This document shows positions 42,325 to 53,863 of a DNA stretch of 64,000 bases, one piece after another. Made by a program: the position numbers and the translations under genes. The notes under the pieces are model-generated. The model saw nothing but the letters and a program-made list of their open reading frames with translations. It did not search any database and had not been told where the DNA came from. The stretch comes from Diabrotica undecimpunctata (taxonomy: Eukaryota; Arthropoda; Insecta; Coleoptera; Chrysomelidae). The stretch is from assembly GCF_040954645.1 (NCBI RefSeq), contig NC_092805.1, positions 17,510,741 to 17,574,740 on the forward strand. The letters are read 5' to 3'. Numbering within the stretch: the first letter of the stretch is position 1; every line of letters starts with the position of its first letter.

Positions 42325-43764
42325 GAAAGTATTGAAATGCTGTGCGAAACAAACAGTCAATTTCTAGACTCACTCGTTAGACTCTTTAACAATATTTATA
42401 ACAGCGGGGAGTTTCCTGAAGACTGGCTAGAGTCAACTTTTGTTGCCATACCGAAAAAACCAAAAGCAAAGTCTTGTGATCAACATCGGATGATAAGTCT
42501 AATTAACCACATTTCGAAGGCATACACCAAGGTTATTTACAACAGAATAAGCAAAAAATGCGAGGATAACATTGGAGATTCGTAGTTTGGGTTTCGGAAT
42601 TCTCTTGGGACAAGAGAAGCACTTTTTAGTCTACAGGTACTCATCCAGCGCTGCAGAGATATGAACAAAGATGTGTACATATGCTTTATAGACTACGCAA
42701 AAGCATTCGATAACGTAAAGCACGAAAAGATAATTGAAGTTCTCCATAAGATCGGAGTCGACTACAGAGACATTCGAACAATAGCGAGTCTCTATTGGGG
42801 CCAAACAGCTAAAGTGAAAGTAGGATCTACATTGACCAATAAAATTGAGATCAAGAAAGGGGTACAACAGGGCTGTATCTTGTCTCCTATTGTCTTTAAT
42901 ATATACTCAGAAGAAGTATTTAAGACAGCGCTGGAGGAAAGCACAGAAAGCATAAAGATAAATGGAGAAATAATTAATAACATAAGGTATGCTGATGACA
43001 CTGTGATTCTAGCAAGTAGCATGGAGGAACTGAGTTGCCTAATGAGTAAGATACAAAAAACAAGTGCACAATACGGACTCAGACTAAATATCACAAAAAC
43101 CAAATGGATGTTAGTAAGCAAAACCCAACAACCACCACAGCAACTGATATTAGACAATGAAAGAATTGAACACGTGGATTCGTACATCTACTTGGGAACA
43201 ACAGTTAACTCAAATTGGGATCAAGCGAAGGAAATACGTATAAGAGTAGAAATGGCAAGAGCATCGTTCACTAGCATGAAGCAAATTTTCACCTCTAAAA
43301 GCCTCACCCTACCTCTCAAAATTCGACTTCTGAAATGTTATGTATTCCCGGTTTTGTTATATGGAATGGAGGCGTGGACAATGACCGCAACATTGATGAA
43401 AAAAGTAGAGGCCTTCGAAATGTGGGCTTACCGACGTATATTACGTATATCCTGGACTGAGCACGTGACCAACGAAGAGGTACTACGCCGGATAGGTAAA
43501 GAGAGAGAGGTAGGAATAAGTATAAAGAAAAGAAAGTTGGAATACTTGGGTCACGTTATGAGACATAATAAATATAGAGTACTACAACTGATCGTTCAAG
43601 GGAAAATAGACAGCAGAAGGGGTCCAGGGAGGAGAAGACACTCGTGGCTCCAAAACTTGCGGCAATGGTTCGGATTATCATCTGCTGAACTATTCAGATC
43701 TGCCGTAAACAAAGTCAGAATAGCCATGTTGATTGCCAACGTTCGGAACGGACAAGGCACATGA
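42325..43764 (+). pseudogene. LINE reverse transcriptase with a single in-frame stop
   Basis: About 480 codons in one frame, broken only by a TAG at 42583-42585 just before FGFRNSLGTREALF. Blocks: FPEDWLESTFVAIPKKPKA, HRMISLINHISKAYTKV, motif A CFIDYAKAFDNVKH, motif B KGVQQGCILSPIVFNIYSEE, motif C IRYADDTVILA, VDSYIYLGTTVNSN, LLYGMEAWTM, RRILRISWTEHVTNEEVL, LEYLGHVMRHNKYRVL, and a RRGPGRRRHSWLQNLRQWFG tail that matches the remnant at 7157-7385. The endonuclease is absent (5' truncation). Everything except the stop looks conserved, so inactivation is probably recent. Confidence 0.8.
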
Positions 43765-43919
43765 AGAAGAAGATATATTATGTATTAGTTGCCTATATCT
43801 CGAATATATTCCTCCTCCCCTATATAACCTTTCCCTTTATCTAAACGTTACGTAACACACAAGTGACCATTTTTACCGAAAAGTAACAATTATGTTATAA
43901 AAAGTACCGAAAATGAATA

Positions 43920-44745
43920 AACAAAAACCAATTTGTGTGTACTGATGCATCTAAAAATCAAAATGAACTTGAGGAGTTTGGAGTATACATACTACATTCA
44001 AACTACTGTTCTTTAAAACTACCATTTAAATTTGAAATAAAATATATAATGCACAAACTAGTGAAATAAATAAAGGGGATAATGTGTGCCTAGAAAAAAT
44101 ATTTCAAAAGATATTCACTGTGGTGATTCTATGAGTGCGATTTATAATCGGATTAAATGCTAAAATAGATGATGTCACATTATTAGCCAGAAGAATAATG
44201 GTGGAAGCCAACAACAACGGCAATACATTTAAACTCACTTAGATCCCAGGACATAGTTGAATTAAGTAGTCTCAAAGTCCCTGCTAATATAAAACTAAAT
44301 AATAACGATATACTGAACAAATTAAAAGCCAGAATCAAAGAAAACCACAACAATTTCTGGAAAAACTCGATTTAATTGAATAGGAAATGCTATAGAGAAA
44401 TACAACAATCATTCTCAGATACACCATGGTCTAAAAAGTTCTTCTACAAGAATGCGAATAGGACATGATATATTTGGAACTCATTTACATTAAATTAACA
44501 TCAAAACACATCCATACTGCAAGTGCGGGCGGAAAGAAGATCTAGAGATCTTCAGATTTTTCCTTATTTTCCAATTAATAAAAGTAATTCATGGGATATA
44601 CATAATGCGTTACAAGCTGCAGAAGCGACTGAAACTTCTAACATCAAAGTTATACTACAAAATATTAATCAAAAACTAATAGAAGTTTTAAATAAATTTT
44701 TAAATGTAAATAAGATGACCATATAAATAAAACATATGTTTATAA
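43920..44745 (+). pseudogene. Relic of an RNase H-bearing LINE 3' end
   Basis: Starts VCTDASKNQNELEEFGVYIL (first RNase H block), continues with eroded DDVTLLARRIMVEANN-like and PGHS words (RNase H end, helix with His), then KARIKENHNNFWKN-like, CTRMRIGHDI, HPYCKCGRKEDLEIFRF and a tail ending LNKFLNVNKMTI. Compare the intact C-terminus at 62322-62657. Many stops. It is probably the same I/jockey-like class as the full-length element. Confidence 0.5.
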
Positions 44746-45539
44746 AAAAAACCAATCCAAAGTTGTACCTCTTCTGGTTTATTATAACAATAGATAACTT
44801 TTAGACTGCGTAATTCTCTTCCGTTATAATAGAGAGACAAAAGTTTAGATTTTGTGCTATATATTTTTTACTATAATAATATTTCATTAATATCATGAAT
44901 GTGTTGCTTGTGTGAGTCTATTTTAAATAGGTAAAAGAAATAAAATTAGACTTACTCACAATCAATTTAATTTTACTACCAAAACGACCGGTTTCGCTTT
45001 CTACACTTTGCAAAGCATCTTCCTTCAGGTCAAACGTAAAATTAAACGCTGAAATTATAAAAAGCCCATATTAGGGTGCTGTCTTATAAAGATAAAGATC
45101 AAAAAAGGTTATAGTTATTAGGCCAATATAACATGTCTGTGTTTATTAATATGCATAAAATTAGTTTAGCAGACAAAGTGAAATTTCACAAATTGGTAAG
45201 AGATAAACTATTGAATTGTAATAAATTAGTAACAAACAAAATACTACTTACATTCTTGTACAAGAATTTTTAGTTATTGATTCGTGATACATAGTTCACA
45301 CTATCCTGTATTGCTGATGTTGGGTGATCTTCGGTTAATGTTGTAACTGTCTGACAATTAACGAAAAAATTTCATGAGGGCAGAGATGTTAATAAATGAA
45401 ATAGGAGTAAGGTATATGTGATTGTTTGTTAAATGAAAGTCATGTTTTATATTATTTAAATTATTAAAAGTATTACACATTTCTAAAATATATCTCTTGA
45501 ATAAATATAAAAAATAAATATAAATAACCTTATTTCGAG
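44746..45539. other. Unassigned stretch with one hammerhead-like core
   Basis: No gene apart from the 3' end of the DUF7869-like pseudogene frame. A hammerhead-like core lies at 44992-45028. Confidence 0.3.
44992..45028 (-). ncRNA. Hammerhead-ribozyme-like core (variant)
   Basis: Minus strand: CTGAAGGA, a stem formed by GCTTT and AAAGC, then GAAACCGGTCG. The core deviates from CUGANGA by one base and stem II has a larger loop. It resembles other Penelope-type terminal sequences. Confidence 0.4.
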
Positions 45540-47379
45540 CGAGGCTATCGAAAAAATGTTTAGCAGCATTACCACAAAACTGCTTAAGGTGTTGTAAGTC
45601 CTTCCATTTTTCCAAACTAAATGGCAACAAATCTGAAAGATAAAATAATGTAGAAAAGTGGGTATAAATAAGAATTTATTACCTGTATAACTACTGTTGG
45701 GTAAAAAAATTCTTGGGTTCCTGCCATATCATCAGTTGGTAAAATAGTGTTGGTACGAATCACATAAATGTCGAAAGGCCCATTGTAGCTTGTTCTAAAT
45801 AAAATATATTGAGGATGAATGGTTCACAAACTATTTCTCGAATAGGTCTGATAGCAAAATGGGCATTTTGTTTTAAAAGTGAACGAAAGAAACTGAGTCC
45901 ATTGGCGAATTAGGGACTGATCTACTTTTCTAACTTTAAATGGACTAGGTTTTGTGCGTGCTCCCTTAAATTCGTCCAACGAATCTTCAACAGTTTCAGC
46001 TTTGATCCCCTGGTTAATGAGTTTCATATTCGTGTCACACTCTAAGTATGAATGATCTCTTATTGGAAAAATCATTTTAATTTTGTCAAATCGTCTTGTG
46101 GAAATAACTACGTAATGAATGCATTTAAAGAGGTTATAGTTTTTATTTTGACCACCACAAGAGTCGCAGAATATAAGTAAATCCCTAACATTGGAGTCTA
46201 ACTGCAAAAATTTAAAATTATGCAAAAACGAAATAACTTCGTCTGATCCCTTAGCTGCGATATTTTCGGGGTAACAATAAAAGTAGAAATCGCCAGTAGA
46301 CAGCACGTGAATATTAAAACAATATAAAGTAAGTGTCTTCGTTGGTTGTAATGTTTGGTATAGGAAGGTTTTTTTGGAAATCCATCGCTATTAATTCGAA
46401 CTCTTTACTCTTCATACTTTTTTTTCTTGATTCTTTTTTACGATCATAGAACACTTCGGCCTTTCGCAAATGCAATTCATATTCTATTTTCTTTTTTCTT
46501 AGTTCTTGAAGAATTTTCGTGTCATTTTCTGGAATCCTTGAATCATTTTTATTTTTCAATAGTGCTGTTTTCTCAGCAGTATATTTATCGCAACTACTAC
46601 AGGTATCGCTGCGTGGATATCCAAATTTAATGTTGAAGTCATTATTACAAATTTTACGATAAAACTCATTTAAAATATCTGGAATAGATAAAGCCTTATA
46701 CATATTGTACATTTTTCTTATTGTTAGACTGTCTGGTAAGTACACCACTGTAGATTTTTTTTCTACTGTAGTGGCTCTGTCGGCCCTTAAAGGGACTAAT
46801 ATGATCTTTTACAGCCGCAAATGTGGTCAAATGCTTTGCACAATGTACGTGTATATATTTACCCCTCATATCTGTAGGTGTCTTAGAAGTTTTCTTTAGA
46901 GACTTGTGAATCGTTTGTAGACGACGTCCAGTAATGCCATGTAATGAAAAAAAAGCTCTCATGCAAACTGGCACTTCAATACAGTTACTATGATTATCAA
47001 CCAGGGGCTGAGCTCTTACTTTATAAAAATATGCTTTATCGCGAAACTTGGCATCATTTTCATTTTTTCGTAATCTGCGGTTCTTTATTGAAGTCATGGA
47101 TACAAGACTAGTCAAGTAACTGTTTTGTTCATTTCTGCTCGACATTCTATTAAATTCGTTAATAATGGTATTTCTTTCCAAAAGTCCAATCTTTTGAAAG
47201 CATTTGTACCAGGAGCACTTACAATCTGGCCCTATTTCGTGTGAAATTAACCTCAATTGCTTCATTACATCACATAACCTTCCACTACTTCTTTTTCTCT
47301 TCTTAGATCCCACGTTTAAGTTCTGCACAGAACTTTCATCACTGCTGTCAGAATTTATAGTCTCTGTCTTTCTTTCCAT
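45540..47379 (-). pseudogene. DUF7869-like gene, copy 1, with frameshifts
   Basis: Member of a widespread uncharacterised animal family (I believe DUF7869) with DDE/RNase H-like features, often repeated in insect genomes. The minus strand starts at an ATG at 47379: KKRKRSSGRLCDVMKQLRLI, HEIGPDCKCSWYKCF, VCMRAFFSLHGITGRRLQTI, HISPFKGRQSHYSR. A run of eight As at about 46750 shifts the frame to VYLPDSLTIRKMYNMYKAL, KFGYPRSDTCSSCDKYTAEK, MDFQKNLPIPNI. A second break near 46320 leads to NIHVLSTGDFYFYCYPENI, LLIFCDSCGGQNKNYNLF, IFPIRDHSYLECDTN and KVRKVDQSLI. A third break precedes SYNGPFDIYV. The 3' part LLPFSLEKWKDLQHLKQFCG follows a possible small intron (acceptor near 45640). Too many breaks for a functional protein. 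The gene's role (transposase or domesticated) is unknown. Confidence 0.7.
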
Positions 47380-48903
47380 TATAATATTTTAAAATACACT
47401 ACTACTTATTTGAAGATGGACATAAACAAAACAGGCTCTAAACTAAACCGCATACTGCACGTGTACGAGACGAATGACTAATCTTTTTAACCGTGCATCG
47501 TATAGCGACCGCGCAGAAAGACTTACAACGATTTTGCAGTGTTTCACATGAACTTTCAGCGTTTTTGTCGTGGATGAGATTATTTAGTTTGTAAATAACT
47601 CTTAGACTTACAGCGATACTGCCAAGCAGCACAGGCGATTCGAATCTACTTTTTACATGTAGTTTTTTGGTACAATATTCCTTTTACCATAAAAATTGAC
47701 TTTCATCATTTTTGCCTTGTAGGCTTCAAATAAAATATAAATAAATGTGCTGGCTGTTGTGCACGCCAATAGTGAACAAAGAAGAGGAAGTACCGAAAGT
47801 TTGTAAAATAATGAAAGGGTTGATAGTGTGAGCACAGTTTCAAGAATGTTAGAAAAAAAGGCCTTACACTCCAATCCGAATTAGGTTTTAAGTTTTTATT
47901 AAAACAAAGATTGGGCGACTGCTTTCAGTGTTTACAAGTTATACAGTATCTTTAGGCTCTCAAGAAACTAAAGGCTGAAATATATATTATATGTAAGCAA
48001 ATGTATATACAACAAAGAATATTTAGAAAAGGACTTAATTAGTCTAAAAATCTTCTTTCTTCTAGAAAAATTTCTAAGAATGAAAAAGTATTTACTCTGA
48101 TGAGACGTTTAAAAAAACATTTTTTTTTTGTTATAAGTTATTTCTTAATAACAATTTCCACTCCACTTGGAAAGTTAAAAAAAAAATACTTGAACTTAAA
48201 AAAATATATAGAATCGAATAAAATCGTTTAATGCCGTAGAAATGCAACACAAAATTTAGTCGGCACATTCCGTTTCTAATCATCTTTTTAGAGATAAACC
48301 GCTTGCCTATAGCCTGTAAAGAAAATAACAACCACGTAATAAATAATTTCTAATTGCGTTTTATATAAAATATTCGGAAAGCACAAATTCAAATGTTTAA
48401 AATTTCCTGTTGCAGTTCTTGTGATGAATTATCATCCAGTATACCACTATATAATATAGCAAATAAAAATCAAAAAACAATAAAAATTATTAAAAACCGA
48501 TTTAATAAATAAATAATTACTTAATCGAAAACCTTACACAACATTAGGTAAACAAACATCTGTATAACTTTCCTGAAATATGCTATCGAGTTTAAACAAA
48601 CAGTCTGAAGTAATAACAAACACGGGGAGATACTACCTGTTTAGATTATGGTATTAGCTGTGATTTATTTGTATACCTAAACACGAACGTAAACAAATTT
48701 ATATAGCGATTCTGGTTTGAAATTAATTACTAATTAGATTTGTAATAAAAACACAAAAATTTTTAAATTTTGCGGTACATATAAATTTATTATAGGTATA
48801 CTAACTACTAACAGTTAATACATTAAAACATTTTAAAAATATTTACTCAAACTGTGTAGTTAAATTTGTTAAATTTATAAATATTCCCGGCGCTTTCTAA
48901 ATA
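47380..48903. other. Unassigned AT-rich stretch
   Basis: No supported gene. Short frames at 47653-47874 and 48131-48331 (-) have no recognisable motif. Confidence 0.35.
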
Positions 48904-50445
48904 CACTACCGAGCATAAAATTAGGGTCACCCCGTAATTTGAATTTATTTTAGAAATTATTATTATTATGTTTTAACTATTTTCGGTTGTAACATACTTT
49001 ACTAATGGATTTCTTGAAAAAAAAATTGTTGTCGTTGTTGTTTCGACAAGCGTTTGAGATAAAAAGGGCCCCTTAGCCTAATTCCTAAAAACCGTTATCA
49101 GCAGAGTTTTTGTTTCTAACGTCAATTGTAAATTGTTTGTGTATTGTTATCACTGTCAGTGTATTGCAATGAGCATAAATTCTGTTGTGGCGGCAAGAAT
49201 TGTGGTGGTGTTAGAAGATGGCCACGGTCAGCGCGAAACTGCGAGAAACGTTGGTGTAAGTCTCTCGAGTGTGCAACGAGTATGGCAACGGTACGAAGAG
49301 ACCGGTCTACTTACTCGAAGACCTGGTTCAGGTCGAGGCAGGATTACAACAGCTAGAGATGACCGCTTTGTCATTTCTAGTGCTTTGAGAAACCGAACGG
49401 TCACGGCAGTTTCTCTTCGAAATCATCTGCAAGAACTGAAAAATGTAAACATAAGTGAATGGACAGTTAGGAGACGACTTCATGCTGCTGGTTTATCTTC
49501 TCGAACTAGAGTAACTGGACCGCCGCTTTCCCGTGAACACCGAATTGCCAGATTGAATTTTGCATGAGAACACTTGGCTTGGACAATGCAGGATTGGAGT
49601 CGTGTATTGTTTTTCGATGAATCGAGATTCTGTCTTACGGGCTCAAACAAACGTGTAAGAGTGTAGCGACCTCCAGGCGAGAGATATGCTCAAGCATGTG
49701 TTGCGGAGCGTCTTCCATTTGGTGGAAGGTCAGTTATGGCATGGGGAGGCATATCGTTTGATGCTTGCACGGAGTTAGTCTTTATCGAGAATGGGACATT
49801 GACAGCGCATAGGTACCTGACACAGATTCTGGAAGACCATGTTTTACCGTTTATGGTTATCTTTGGAGACGACGCAACATTTATGCATGATAATGCACGG
49901 CCTTACACTGCTAGGATAGTTACTGAGTATCTTTACGAAGTTCAAATCACACGATTTGTTTGGCCTGCTCGCAGTCCAGATATCAATCCCATAGAACATA
50001 TTTGGGATGAGATAAAGAGACGTTTACGGAGTTATGTGCCGGTCCCCAGAAATTTGAGAGAGCTTCGGGACATATTGGTACAAGAATGGAATAATCTTCC
50101 GCAGAATGTGATCCAAAATCTTATCCAAAGCATGCCTCGTCATTTGCAAACTGTTATCATTGCCAGAAGAGCGAATACTCGCTACTGAAGTTCTTAAAAT
50201 TTCTTTTTTTTTTCAACAAAAAGCACATCAAATTAAAATTGTCCCTTTTCAATATTTAGTATATCAAAGGAAAATTCTTCATTTCCATTATTTTTAATGA
50301 CTTTAAATTTTAAACGACAAAAATGTTATTTTCTTTAAGCAATCCGTTAGTAAACTATGTTACAACCGAAAATAGTTAAAACAGAATAATAATTTCTAAA
50401 ATAAATTCAAATTACGGGGTGATCCTAATTTTATGCTTGGTAGTG
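48904..50445 (+). mobile_element. Tc1-like DNA transposon with about 100-bp TIRs
   Basis: A 1542-bp element. Left TIR 48904-49006 starts CACTACCGAGCATAAAATTA GGGTCACCCCG; right TIR 50347-50445 is its inverted copy ending GGTAGTG, with a handful of differences. TA lies immediately outside both ends (48902-48903, 50446-50447). One transposase frame is in between. Confidence 0.95.
49169..50188 (+). pseudogene. Tc1-like DD34E transposase with two in-frame stops
   Basis: Begins ATG at 49169 (MSINSVVAARIVVVLEDGHG). The paired HTH region includes QRETARNVGVSLSSVQRVW and a GRGRITTARDDR hook. The first catalytic Asp is in LFFDESRF, the second in FMHDNARPYTA, and the Glu in SPDINPIEHIW; exactly 34 residues separate the second Asp and the Glu. 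The frame is interrupted only by TGA at 49565-49567 (before EHLAW) and TAG at 49664-49666 (after KRVRV). No frameshift. About 340 codons end at TGA 50186-50188. All catalytic residues persist, so inactivation looks recent. A Cys/Trp-conserved downstream block (DEIKRRLRS) is also intact. Confidence 0.93.
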
Positions 50446-50447
50446 TA

Positions 50448-50940
50448 TATAAGTGAACAGAAATATACTAAAACAGAATATGTTTTAACAACCCAAAATA
50501 ACACATTAGGTCATATTTAAACATCAGTTGAGGAGCAACTAAGCAAAACGTATTAAATCCAAAATTTATGATTTTGAGTTATCGACAAAAAAACTTAATT
50601 GAAATAAACCTAGTTAAAAGTAAATATTTTATTGACTATAGAACTTTATTAATAACATTATTTTTGACAGAAAGTAAGAGTTTTGTGTTCAATTTCGGAG
50701 TTTCGAATTTTTAAAGCTTTAATTTTGTTAGATTTATCTCAGTTTGCTTAAACATTGTGAGGATTTATAGAATTTTGCTTCGTATGAATGGATTTATTTC
50801 GTTTTGCTTAACCGTTGGTTGGATTTATGTCATTTTGCTAAATAAGTAAATACCTAAGTGTCGAAAATAAAACACCAGTATACGAAAATACTATTATTTA
50901 TTTTTAAAACAAAGCTTCTCAAATATGTAAGCCTGTATCA
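50448..50940. repeat. Repeated GGATTTATnTCnnTTTGCTTAA motifs
   Basis: Four direct copies at about 50730, 50761, 50790 and 50821 (about 30-bp period), plus an inverted copy near 50540-50560. A further copy is at 52677-52695 beyond the DUF7869-like halves. They may be subterminal repeats of an element. No gene here. Confidence 0.55.
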
Positions 50941-50949
50941 TCTTCTATA

Positions 50950-51591
50950 CAATCACATTATTTTTCCATTTCATCACCTTTATTAGCGGTGTCATCTTCT
51001 CGGTTTTTTATAAAGTCCTTATACCATTTACGGCCTTTTTCATCTTCTCACGTATTTCCAAATTGTTGTATCAGTAAATGTTTTAACGATTTTTTTTTTT
51101 CTTTTAGTGGTCTTCCTAATCTCGCGGTTTTTAGTGTCAACTGTGAATCTTTTTTACCTTTCTTAAGCAACGTTTTAGAAACTTCAGAGTTACTTTCGAA
51201 CCTAAAGTCTTCAAAGCTAGTAATGGTTATTGATGAATGATAATTTTTCTTTAATATAATTTTTTTAACATCTGATATTCCATCAATTTTTTTTAAATAT
51301 GATTGCAATTGTTTAACATCATACAGAATCCAAAAAGTTGAAAGGCATTTTACAGCTCCAAAAGAGCGATAAATTTTTTCATATTCTACTTTTGTATTTA
51401 AAAAAGAATTTTTTCTTAAGGCGTTTTCAATACGCTCAAATATTTTGTCAGCAGATAAGAAGCTGTGACCTTTAACAGGGAATGTGAGATTCAGGCGATT
51501 TTTTCTTCATCCAATAGTGGAGGGCATGGAAAACATGGACGTTTTTATTTTGCCCTCCACATCCGTCAAAAAACAAACGAACTTTTTTTAC
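50950..51591 (-). pseudogene. DUF7869-like gene, copy 2, C-terminal half
   Basis: The minus strand reads VRLFFDGCGGQNKNVHVFHA and LHYWMKKKSPESHI, then (after a frameshift) PVKGHSFLSADKIFERIENA, KVEYEKIYRSFGAVKCLSTF, LYDVKQLQSYLKKIDGISDV, and a Lys-rich tail with LGRPLKEKKKSLKHLL. The CGGQNKN block aligns with the CGGQNKN of copy 1 at about 46140. Lies head-to-head with the N-terminal half on the opposite strand. Confidence 0.6.
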
Positions 51592-51930
51592 CTAGATACC
51601 TAGATAATATTCTTACCTACAGTTTGACGATGTTTGCCAATATTTTTAGAACAAAACTCAATATCGGATTTTCTTCCCCCGCATCTGATTCCTGTTCTCT
51701 GTGTACTCGATTAAAGCACAAAATTAAAATAGCAAATGATGATAAGGAAAAAAGCGACTTGGTGTAACAGTAGGTACAGCATTCATAATAAAAGAGACAA
51801 GGCTTTTTATGAGTTGGCAAGAGAAATGTCACCGGATTCAATCAGCTTTTGCTTTGATATGCAGCAAGTGCAGCCCATTCCACGAATACGAGTTTTCACG
51901 TTGTGTCGATATGCACGCTAAAAGTCCCGT
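51592..51930 (+). pseudogene. DUF7869-like gene, copy 2, N-terminal half (inverted)
   Basis: Reads LTYSLTMFANIFRTKLNIGF, SSPASDSCSLCTRLKHKIKI, NDDKEKSDL, and in a shifted frame KRDKAFYELAREMSPDSISF then CFDMQQVQPIPRI. These match the 'KFGYPRSDTCSSC' and 'MDFQKNLPIPNI' blocks of copy 1. The strand switch at about 51591 implies an inversion between the two halves. Confidence 0.6.
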
Positions 51931-53470
51931 CTTCTACACATAGACAGCAGTATTGTGTTTCTTTTTAAAAACTGTATTTACTCTTTGCTGACTGATTCCT
52001 AGAGCTGTTGACAAGAATTTTAGACAAACTCTTGTGGGTCTGGTACCCTTTATTTGTGTTACATGATAAAGAGTATTAAATGAGCGAGAGCGAGAGTTCG
52101 GCTTGATACCCCGTTTTCTTTAAAATATATTGTTTTATCCTCGTTCCTTATAAGATAGTTTTGTATTATCTTGCTCTGAGTTATCAGTCGTAACTTAAAA
52201 AGATTGACTTAATCGTCTTCTATCAGACAATTCAATATTAGCGCATTAAAAACTATTACCTGAATGACTACATGGCCTCTTAAACTTCTTTAGTAACGGA
52301 TCTTTATCTTCATACCTACAAATAATTTAAATTACCATTTATAACCGTTAGAAATAATAAATGTAAATATGTTTTTACCTTTTACTTTTTTTAAAGGATC
52401 TTTTAGCCATTCTCTATCGACTTCCCTGGTTACCATCTTTTACACAAATACTAGATATACCGTCTTCCACTTTAGTAAATTAACATGCAGTGTCTGATGC
52501 AACTGTATCATAGACAAACAAGTTCCTTTAAAGTACCTGAGTAAGCAAAATACATTCTTATGCATAACAAAATGAACAGAACTGTGATGCCATCTTTTGG
52601 TAATTTACTCAAACTAAACAAAGTTATAGAAAGTTATAGTTAAGAAATATATTTTTGCAGTTTGGTTAAATATGATGGATTTATGTCAGTTTGCTGGAAA
52701 TGGAATTTAATTCATTTTTGTTTGGTTTTGAATTATTCATGTAGCAATATATATTGGATTTAAAGCACATTGCCTGAAATGAATAGTTTACAATGTAGAT
52801 TGAACTAAACCGAGTACGTTGTAGTATTTACTTAAAAAATGTCTAAAACTTTGTCTTTATGGCTTTTTGCTCGGTTGCTTTTCAACGGGAATTAAAAGGA
52901 GGAGGGAAAGTGAGAATTCGTTATACAATGCCTGGATCTATGAGAAACAAAACAAAATCTGAATATTGTCATTTAACAAATAAAAATCTAAATAGATACA
53001 CAATAAAAAAATATAAGAAAACAGCAACAAAATAAAGGCAAAAAAATATTAAAAGAAAATATTAGAAGGATATATAGAATATTGGTCAGACGGGAAAGAG
53101 GTAAGTGCAAAAATTGAATGGATTCGATTACTAAATGCACAAATGAAGGTGAGCACATCTAAAAGAGAAATACAGCAATTATACGTACACAAAAGTAAGG
53201 TGAAGAAACCGGGGGAAAATGTAATTTGATATTCTAGTATCAACATCATCATTGGCTCCTGAGCTCAGATTGAGCCTTGTCCAGTTTAGCAAATCGTCTT
53301 CATTAATTCTTATCTCTAGCTTTGGTTCTTGAGTTTCCAGTTTCTAGTTCTCTCAAATCCTTCTTTTTGTACTTGGTCCATATATCGTATTTTTCGAAAG
53401 ATCCAGATCTTTCATTAATTGAATTTCGTATACTTTTAAACCTAATCCTTACGTAAAATACGTTAAGTTG
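51931..53470. other. Unassigned AT-rich stretch
   Basis: No supported gene. Contains a copy of the GGATTTATGTCAGTTTGCT motif at 52677. Confidence 0.35.
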
Positions 53471-53474
53471 CTGC

Positions 53475-53720
53475 GTACGGTAAGCCAAGCTGTTGAAAAC
53501 GGCGACGAATTGAATCTTTATTATTTTCGCTTACAGCATCCGCTATCGCCTCTATATTTTCTTCAGTACCAGCTGAATGTGATCTAATTGGTCGCGTGTT
53601 ATTCAATCACGAAAACTGGGTTTCAAACTTACTGATGGTACAGCGAATTGTGCGTTCGGTACGCCGATTATGTGGACCATAATTTGCTGTAACTGCACTA
53701 AGTTTGTTCATGTTCATTTA
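53475..53720 (-). pseudogene. Mariner-like transposase N-terminal fragment
   Basis: The minus strand reads LSAVTANYGPHNRRTERTIR, ISKFETQFS, a TGA, then LNNTRPIRSHSAGTEENIEA, ENNKDSIRRRFQQLGLPYAA, TAA. This is the helix-turn-helix region of a mariner-like transposase group ('P-S--TI-R-I--FE--G---N--RPGRPR-----EENI----E-V-----S-RR-A--LGLS'). The catalytic domain is missing. Confidence 0.55.
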
Positions 53721-53863
53721 TAATGCTGTAATTAAGAATGGCCCCCTTAATCCATTACAATCTTATTCACTACTTTTCACTATATTTACCCCCGTTTACC
53801 CAATCTACTCCAGACCAAATATGTTCACCCTATGTTGTCGTTGAATTCTCTGTGTTTGGAATA

